A DNA stretch of 10,629 nucleotides from Chloroflexota bacterium (lineage in GTDB: Bacteria > Chloroflexota > Limnocylindria > Limnocylindrales > CSP1-4): assembly GCA_021812735.1 (NCBI GenBank), contig JAKAMV010000256.1, positions 1 through 10,629 of the forward strand, written 5' to 3'. The notes under the pieces were generated by a model. The model was given only the letters and a program-made list of their open reading frames with translations. It did not search any database and was not told the origin of the DNA. The translations under genes and the position numbers were made by a program. Below are positions 7,135 to 10,629 of the stretch, one piece after another (the stretch's first letter is position 1; each line of letters opens with the position of its first letter).

Positions 7135-7650
7135 ATGCACGAGCCCGATCCCGCCGCCCGCCATGCCCGCGTCGAGGTGCCGCCCGACCCTCGGGACCTG
7201 GCCGGCACGTTCCCCCAGCGCTTCGTCGTGGACGTTCGCTTCGGCGACACCGACGCCATGGGCCACGCGAACAACTCGCGGTTCCTGACCTACGTGGAGT
7301 CGGCGCGGCTCGCCTACTGGGAGGCGGCCACCGGCGAGTCGTTCGCCCTCGCGACGCACGGGGCGCAGGAGTCGCTCATCCTGGCCGAGGTCCGGGTCAC
7401 GTTCCGCTCGCCCGCGCTGTTCGGCGAGGTGCTCACCGTGGAGACGCGGGCGGGGCGCGTGGGCCGGACGTCGTTCACGCTGCAGCACCGGATCACCGCT
7501 GCCGCGTCACGTCTGGCCCCGGCGCGCCTGGTCGCCACCGCGGACGACGTGCTGGTCATGTACGACTACGTCAACGGCCGCCCGCAGGCGATCCCGGACG
7601 ATGTGGTGGCGCGCCTGGAGGCCTTCGAGGCACGGCCGCTTCGCGGCTGA
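7135..7650 (+). CDS. Acyl-CoA thioesterase, 4HBT hotdog family
   Basis: The 171-residue protein has one hotdog-fold domain of the 4-hydroxybenzoyl-CoA thioesterase/FadM type, which hydrolyses acyl-CoA or acyl-ACP thioesters in the cytosol. The signature FGDTDAMGHANNSRF contains D38, D40, G43, H44 and N46/N47, matching D.D..GH.NN...Y..y.E.aR; the catalytic Asp of the family corresponds to D38 or D40. ESARLAYW follows as the start of the central helix. SLILAEVRVTFRSPALFGE fits the second strand region. About 20 residues before the domain are Pro-rich and probably disordered. ATG 7135 is the first start after the TACACT box. The acyl substrate cannot be told from sequence, and the divergent methyltransferase gives no clear hint. 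Confidence 0.85.
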   Translation: MHEPDPAARHARVEVPPDPRDLAGTFPQRFVVDVRFGDTDAMGHANNSRFLTYVESARLAYWEAATGESFALATHGAQESLILAEVRVTFRSPALFGEVLTVETRAGRVGRTSFTLQHRITAAASRLAPARLVATADDVLVMYDYVNGRPQAIPDDVVARLEAFEARPLRG

Positions 7651-7798
7651 CCGGCCCGCGCCCCTGCCGATCGCGCTCGCGCACCGGCCCCAACGCGACG
7701 CGGGGGTGAGGTCGCGGGCAGCATCGTCCGCCCGCGCGGGTCCCGCCTCCCGGGCGATGGCCCTGCGCTCGGCGCCGCGGCGGGCCCTCCGGCTCTCG

Positions 7799-7821
7799 CC
7801 TCGGCCTCCCTCCGGCCGAGG
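7799..7821. terminator. Hairpin between convergent genes
   Basis: CCTCGGCC (7799-7806) pairs perfectly with GGCCGAGG (7814-7821) around a 7-base loop. It lies between the 3' ends of the thioesterase and mscL genes, where a bidirectional terminator is expected. Neither strand has a T-run after it. Confidence 0.4.
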
Positions 7822-7832
7822 GCGGCCACCGC

Positions 7833-7849
7833 CCGCCGCGGCGCGGCGG
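7833..7849. terminator. Second hairpin between convergent genes
   Basis: CCGCCG (7833-7838) pairs with CGGCGG (7844-7849) around a 5-base loop, 33 bases from the mscL stop codon. It could act as a terminator for mscL on the minus strand; no T-run is present. Confidence 0.3.
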
Positions 7850-7881
7850 CCTTGGACGCGCCGACGGGCGCCGGCAGCCGC

Positions 7882-8283
7882 TCAGATCGCGCTGGCGCAG
7901 GCCCTGCACTTGGTGGCGTCGACGGCGTTGTCGGTCTTGCAGAACGGGCAGCCCTTGACGGGCGCCGCCTCCGCCTCCTTGATGAAGGCCCGGGCGATCA
8001 GGAACACGACGAGCGCCACGATCACGAACACGATGATCGTGTTGATGAAGGCGCCGTAGCGGATGGCGACCTCGGTGGCGACGCCCTTCGCGTCCGTCTT
8101 CGTGCCGAGGACGATCTTGAGCTGCGAGAAGTCGACACCGCCGAGGGCCCAGCCGATGGGCGGCATGATGATGTCGTTGACGAGCGAGGTGACGACCGCC
8201 CCGAGGGCGGCACCGATGATGACGCCGATCGCCAGCGCGAGGGCGTTGGTCTTGGTCAGGAACGCCCGGAACTCCTGGATCAC
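7882..8283 (-). CDS. mscL: Large-conductance mechanosensitive channel MscL with C-terminal zinc ribbon
   Basis: This 133-residue inner-membrane channel opens under membrane tension to release solutes on osmotic downshock. It starts at GTG 8283, seven bases after AGGGAG (8291-8296 on the minus strand). EFRAFL begins the N-terminal amphipathic helix. TM1 (about 14-35) carries the conserved gate sequence ALAIGVIIGAALGAVV, followed by SLVNDIIMPPIG. A periplasmic loop leads to TM2 (about 76-98). Instead of the usual cytoplasmic helix bundle with charged tail, residues 112-129 form a four-cysteine ribbon, C112-x2-C115 and C126-x2-C129. The frame is open upstream to ATG 8799, but that extension crosses the DUF4332 remnant and is not part of MscL. 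The channel assignment is firm; zinc binding by the tail is inferred from the cysteine spacing. Confidence 0.93.
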   Translation of the reverse strand: MIQEFRAFLTKTNALALAIGVIIGAALGAVVTSLVNDIIMPPIGWALGGVDFSQLKIVLGTKTDAKGVATEVAIRYGAFINTIIVFVIVALVVFLIARAFIKEAEAAPVKGCPFCKTDNAVDATKCRACASAI

Positions 8284-8290
8284 GTTCGGT

Positions 8291-8296
8291 CTCCCT
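8291..8296 (-). promoter_or_regulatory. Ribosome binding site of mscL
   Basis: AGGGAG on the minus strand, seven bases before GTG 8283. This is what fixes a GTG start inside a much longer open frame. Confidence 0.7.
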
Positions 8297-8313
8297 CTCC
8301 CTGGTCGGGCTGC

Positions 8314-8332
8314 GCCCGCGGGTGCCGCGGGC
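8314..8332 (-). repeat. Stem-loop in the mscL leader
   Basis: GCCCGCGG (8314-8321) and CCGCGGGC (8325-8332) form a perfect 8-base-pair stem with a 3-base loop, 17 bases upstream of the mscL Shine-Dalgarno site. It could be a leader structure of mscL or a terminator for transcription coming from the pseudogene side. Confidence 0.4.
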
Positions 8333-8351
8333 CTCTCGTTCGCGTTGGTTG

Positions 8352-8370
8352 CTGCCCGCGTCCCGGGCAG
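8352..8370 (-). repeat. Second stem-loop upstream of mscL
   Basis: CTGCCCG (8352-8358) pairs with CGGGCAG (8364-8370) around a 5-base loop. A weaker 6-base-pair stem (8399-8404 with 8412-8417) follows, so three hairpins stand in a row between the pseudogene and mscL. Confidence 0.35.
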
Positions 8371-8477
8371 GCTTGGATCAGTGAGCGGATGCGTGGGCCG
8401 CGTCGCCTCGGGACGCGAGTTGCCGGCGGGCTTGAGCGCGCGAGCGTCAGAGCTCCCCGGGCACGATGCCGCCCCGA

Positions 8478-8799
8478 TCAGCGCTCGATAGCCTTCGGCA
8501 GCGTCGCGGCCTCGGTAACCCAGCCCTCCACCTCCTTCCCGGGGGTGCGACGCAGGATCCTGTGCTCGTCCTTGGACTTCGCCATGGCCGCCGTGAGATT
8601 GGCCGGCTCGCGATGGCCACCTCGGGCGGTGAGTTGACGCCCGCGACCGCGAGCAGGTCGGAGTACTCCGAGCCGACACCCTTGGGGCACATGAGGTCGC
8701 GGCGGTCGGTCCACTCGGGAATCCGCTTGCCGCTGAGCCGGCTGTGTCGAGCCTGGCGGCATGGGCCGGGCCGATGTCCTCGATCTCTTCGACCTTCAT
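8478..8799 (-). pseudogene. Decayed DUF4332 (helix-hairpin-helix) protein gene
   Basis: Three pieces of one protein lie in order on the minus strand in different frames. Piece 1, from ATG 8799, reads MKVEEIEDIGPAHAARLDTAG, the usual family N-terminus with its helix-hairpin-helix 'IGP' turn. Piece 2 (about 8735-8617) contains GKRIPEW, DLMCPKGVGSEYSDLLAVAG and SPPEVA. Piece 3 (about 8615-8478) runs from HREPANLTAAMAKSKDEHR through EVEGWVTEAATLPK to the stop. Against intact DUF4332 proteins as I remember them, roughly 30 residues are missing between pieces 1 and 2 (near 8725-8745), with a frame change. Loss of one base near 8613-8617 separates pieces 2 and 3 (EVA then HREPANL would be continuous). 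A Shine-Dalgarno-like GAGGGG (8808-8813) still precedes the ATG. Intact relatives are small proteins with two HhH-like repeats of unclear function, probably nucleic-acid binding. Confidence 0.8.
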
Positions 8800-8833
8800 C
8801 GGATCTGCCCCTCAGCGCAGGTCAGCCGAGCCC

Positions 8834-8875
8834 GGTCACCGTTCGCCGAGGCTGCGGCGGGCAGGGCCGGTGACC
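8834..8875. repeat. Compound inverted repeat upstream of the DUF4332 remnant
   Basis: Outer arms GGTCACCG (8834-8841) and CGGTGACC (8868-8875) are perfectly complementary. Inside them CGCCG (8844-8848) pairs with CGGCG (8855-8859) around a 6-base loop. The result is a two-tier stem 21 bases above the Shine-Dalgarno site of the pseudogene. It may be a terminator, a leader structure or a protein-binding palindrome. Confidence 0.4.
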
Positions 8876-9019
8876 AGCCCAACCGTACACCGCGCCGACG
8901 GCCCGCGCGTGACGCCGCGGAGCTCGCCGGACACGGCTGCCGAGTGCGTCGAGGTGCGACCAGCGGACGGCGCGTCGCCCTGCCGGGCCGACCCGGTGGT
9001 CGTGGTGGCCGAGCGCCAA

Positions 9020-9057
9020 GACCGGGCGCTCCCCGTCGTGACAGGGCGCGCCCGGTC
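9020..9057 (-). terminator. Terminator-like hairpin of the cytochrome operon
   Basis: GACCGGGCGC (9020-9029) and GCGCCCGGTC (9048-9057) are perfect 10-base inverted repeats. After one mismatch, CCC (9031-9033) and GGG (9044-9046) extend the stem. It lies 18 bases after the stop codon of the last gene of the minus-strand operon. There is no U-tract, as is common in very G+C-rich genomes. Confidence 0.55.
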
Positions 9058-9075
9058 AGGTTCGGCTCCGCGGGA

Positions 9076-10017
9076 TCAGCCTCGGTAGTACCTCCGCCAG
9101 ATGAGGCGGTGGATCGGCACCCAGCGCGGGACGTCACGCAGACCCGGGATGAACGGCACCAGGGCCAGCAGCCCGGTGAGCACGATCATCAGGACGATGA
9201 CCACCAGGTCGGCGTTGGGAGCGCTCGAGAAGGGCGGGACCTGGTACCAGAGCGTGAACAGCCACAGCCATGTCTGGCCCGGGTAGCTGCCCGTCTCGTT
9301 CATCATCCCCCACTGGTCGCCCGTGAGGTGCTGCGCCGCCGCCAGGTTCGACAGGTAGGACCCGTCGCCCATGAACAGCAGCGGGCGGGTGAAGTCCGTC
9401 TGGAAGAAATGGCCGCTGTCGAGCAGGAGACCGTCGAGGCCGCCCGTGCGGGCGACCGCGAGCAGGTTGTCCATCAGCGTCGGGACGGGCCCGTAGTCGC
9501 CGGACGCCACCACGACCTGTCCGCCGGAGGCCGTCGCGTTGGCGAGCGCGCTGGTGTAGGCGTTGAGCCACGCGCCCTGCTGGGTCGAACTGGCGCCCTG
9601 GTAGGTCTGGAGCGCGGTGGTGAGCGATGGGTTGCCGGTCGAGGCCAGCCCGAGCGGCTTGAGGACGAAGTCCTGCGCCGGGTCGATCGGCGTGCTGACT
9701 CCTGCCCAGACCGCTGGCTGGAAGGGGCCGATCGCCTGCGCTGCCCCGGGGGTGTCGTTGTAGGGCTGGCCGTACCCGGCGGTGGTGCTCTGGCCTGACA
9801 GCTCGGACGCTGCCGTCGTGACGAAGTCGACCGGGTCGCTCTGGGCCCAGCTCTGGATGGTGACGGACGGGTCGTCCGGTGACGAGAACGCGACGGCCGC
9901 GACCGCGACCAGGATCGCCGTCACGAGCAGGGCGATCCCCAGCTCCTTGACCAGGTCGTAGCGGACGGTCCGGATCCCGGCGTAGTAGTCCCCCTGCGGG
10001 GCAGCCTTGCCGCTCAC
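9076..10017 (-). CDS. Two-helix membrane protein with large extracytoplasmic domain, partner of cytochrome b
   Basis: I do not recognise a named family. The 313-residue protein starts at GTG 10017, overlapping the cytochrome b stop as GTGA and following GGGGAGG by 7 bases, so co-translation is very likely. A short cytosolic N-terminus (YYAGIRTVRYDLVKE) leads to TM1 (about 26-44), then roughly 225 residues outside the membrane, TM2 (about 271-289) and an Arg-rich cytosolic end (DVPRWVPIHRLIWRRYYR); the charges agree with this topology. It contains no Cys, no CxxCH haem site and no PEWY quinol-site motif, and has two helices rather than the three of subunit IV. Segments such as SDPVDFVTTAASELSG, GYGQPYND and DPAQDFVLKPL look like conserved blocks. 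Position implies a structural subunit of a cytochrome bc-type quinol-oxidising complex; that is inference. Confidence 0.7.
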   Translation of the reverse strand: MSGKAAPQGDYYAGIRTVRYDLVKELGIALLVTAILVAVAAVAFSSPDDPSVTIQSWAQSDPVDFVTTAASELSGQSTTAGYGQPYNDTPGAAQAIGPFQPAVWAGVSTPIDPAQDFVLKPLGLASTGNPSLTTALQTYQGASSTQQGAWLNAYTSALANATASGGQVVVASGDYGPVPTLMDNLLAVARTGGLDGLLLDSGHFFQTDFTRPLLFMGDGSYLSNLAAAQHLTGDQWGMMNETGSYPGQTWLWLFTLWYQVPPFSSAPNADLVVIVLMIVLTGLLALVPFIPGLRDVPRWVPIHRLIWRRYYRG

Positions 10018-10628
10018 TTCGCCGCCTCCCCGCTGGCCCGCGCCGAGCCGGCCGGGTCGATGGGCTTCACCACGCCCCGCATGCGGACCTGCACGACGTG
10101 CAGCACCACCAGGAGGGTGACCAGGATCGGGAAGATCATCACGTGGAGCCCGTACATCTGGCCGAAGTTCAGCACGTTGAAGAACGCGCCGACGCCGGAC
10201 GCGTTGGTCGCGTCCTTCGCGTTCACCGCGATCCACTGCGCGTCGAAGTTCTGCTGCGAGAGGTAGCCGGTGAAGGCGGTCACGATGCTGATGGCGAAGA
10301 TCACCACGCCGATCATCCAGGTCGGGGCCCGGCCGTCACGCCAGCTGGCCATGAAGTACTGGCCCCACAGGTGCAGCACCATGAAGATGAAGAAGACCTG
10401 TACCGCCCAGAAGTGCAGGCTGTTCACGAAGCGCCCGACGCCCGAGACGTGCCACCACTGGGGCCCGAAGAACGCGAGCACGACGCCCGTGGCCACGATC
10501 CACATGAGGCCCGCGATGGCGACCACCCCGAAGACGTAGACCCAGGATCCGACGTAGTAGGGCATCCGGTGGGGCAGCAGCGAATCGATCGGCAGGCTGC
10601 GCTCGAGCCAGCGCCGGATCGCCAGCGT
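10014..10628 (-). CDS. Cytochrome b, b6-type N-terminal (four-helix) subunit, 5' end outside window
   Basis: This is a di-haem membrane subunit of a quinol:acceptor oxidoreductase of bc/b6f type. The frame is open to the window edge; 204 codons are visible, 21 of them before the first internal ATG at 10565. The upstream residues (RRWLERSLPIDSLLP) resemble the usual amphipathic start, so the true start lies outside. Counting from ATG 10565, H51 and H65 in helix B are 14 apart and H141 and H156 in helix D are 15 apart. The 14/15 spacing is that of cytochrome b6 (86/100 and 187/202), whereas mitochondrial-type cytochrome b has 14/14. Conserved TGVVLAFF in helix A and TGYLS after helix C fit the family. 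The Arg after the helix-B His pair, common in b6, is not present (HLWGQYF). The protein ends after helix D with a short tail, so the C-terminal half must be separate or replaced. Confidence 0.87.
   Translation of the reverse strand, partial: TLAIRRWLERSLPIDSLLPHRMPYYVGSWVYVFGVVAIAGLMWIVATGVVLAFFGPQWWHVSGVGRFVNSLHFWAVQVFFIFMVLHLWGQYFMASWRDGRAPTWMIGVVIFAISIVTAFTGYLSQQNFDAQWIAVNAKDATNASGVGAFFNVLNFGQMYGLHVMIFPILVTLLVVLHVVQVRMRGVVKPIDPAGSARASGEAAK
10025..10031 (-). promoter_or_regulatory. Ribosome binding site inside the end of the cytochrome b gene
   Basis: GGGGAGG on the minus strand, seven bases before GTG 10017. It decides the start of the downstream membrane protein, whose frame is open much further upstream. 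Confidence 0.65.
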
Positions 10629-10629
10629 C

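Larger units (their letters stand above)
7651..7881. other. Intergenic region between convergent thioesterase and mscL genes
   Basis: No reading frame here has family features; the open frames are by-products of the high G+C content. The stretch contains two perfect stem-loops, listed separately, and a biased GCC/CGG-rich composition. Confidence 0.6.
8800..9075. other. Non-coding stretch between the respiratory operon and the DUF4332 remnant
   Basis: No reading frame here shows protein-family features. Two inverted repeats (8834-8875 and 9020-9057) are listed separately. A TANNNT-type box (TACGGT on the minus strand, 8887-8882) could once have served the pseudogene, but it is far from its ATG. 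Confidence 0.5.

Noticed and set aside
9076..9798. Plus-strand open frame opposite the cytochrome partner (8761-9798)
   Set aside because: The product is Arg/Gly/Val-rich with no family features; the opposite strand encodes a protein with two clean membrane helices and a coupled start.
1..10629. CRISPR array, insertion sequence, prophage or integron in the window
   Set aside because: I saw no spaced direct repeats, transposase or integrase motifs, or terminal inverted repeats; the region looks like ordinary chromosome.

Overview
The window is very G+C-rich, densely coding bacterial chromosome, with third codon positions dominated by G/C. It combines a succinylase-type DAP/lysine cluster, a b6-type cytochrome b, a CopA copper pump, an MscL with a zinc ribbon and remnants of a DUF4332 protein. 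Together with apparently leaderless promoters of the TANNNT type, this suggests a high-GC terrabacterial lineage (Chloroflexota of the Limnocylindria/Ellin6529 kind, or a deep actinobacterium). That placement is inference only. There is no phage, IS, CRISPR, tRNA or rRNA signal.

Region 1 (1-3641, + strand): a lysine/meso-DAP operon of dapB (5' end cut off by the window), dapA, dapD and a fold-type III PLP decarboxylase in the lysA position. The last three genes are joined by 4-base GTGA/ATGA overlaps, so they are almost certainly co-translated. DapA and DapB make tetrahydrodipicolinate and DapD acylates it. The decarboxylase would be the final lysine step if it acts on meso-DAP, but its active-site motifs are not those of canonical LysA. 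The aminotransferase, desuccinylase and epimerase genes are not in the window. A G/C hairpin follows the decarboxylase stop codon.

Region 2 (3642-6389, + strand): copA, a P1B-1 copper ATPase, preceded by a near-consensus -10 box overlapped by a CsoR-like inverted repeat. Its C-terminus carries an unusual extra transmembrane helix and a domain that reads like a cupredoxin stripped of its copper ligands.

Region 3 (6379-7881): a METTL20-like (ETFB-lysine methyltransferase type) gene on the minus strand overlaps the 3' end of copA. It is transcribed divergently from a 4HBT thioesterase gene, and both have TANNNT boxes 9-11 bases before the start codon. Hairpins lie between the convergent thioesterase and mscL genes.

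Region 4 (7882-9075, - strand): mscL with a C-terminal four-cysteine zinc ribbon, then a decayed DUF4332 (helix-hairpin-helix) pseudogene split over three frames, amid several stem-loops.

Region 5 (9076-10629, - strand): the end of a respiratory operon: a b6-type cytochrome b (5' end outside the window) followed, with a GTGA overlap, by an unrecognised two-helix membrane protein with a large extracytoplasmic domain in the place where a subunit IV would be expected. A strong hairpin ends the operon.
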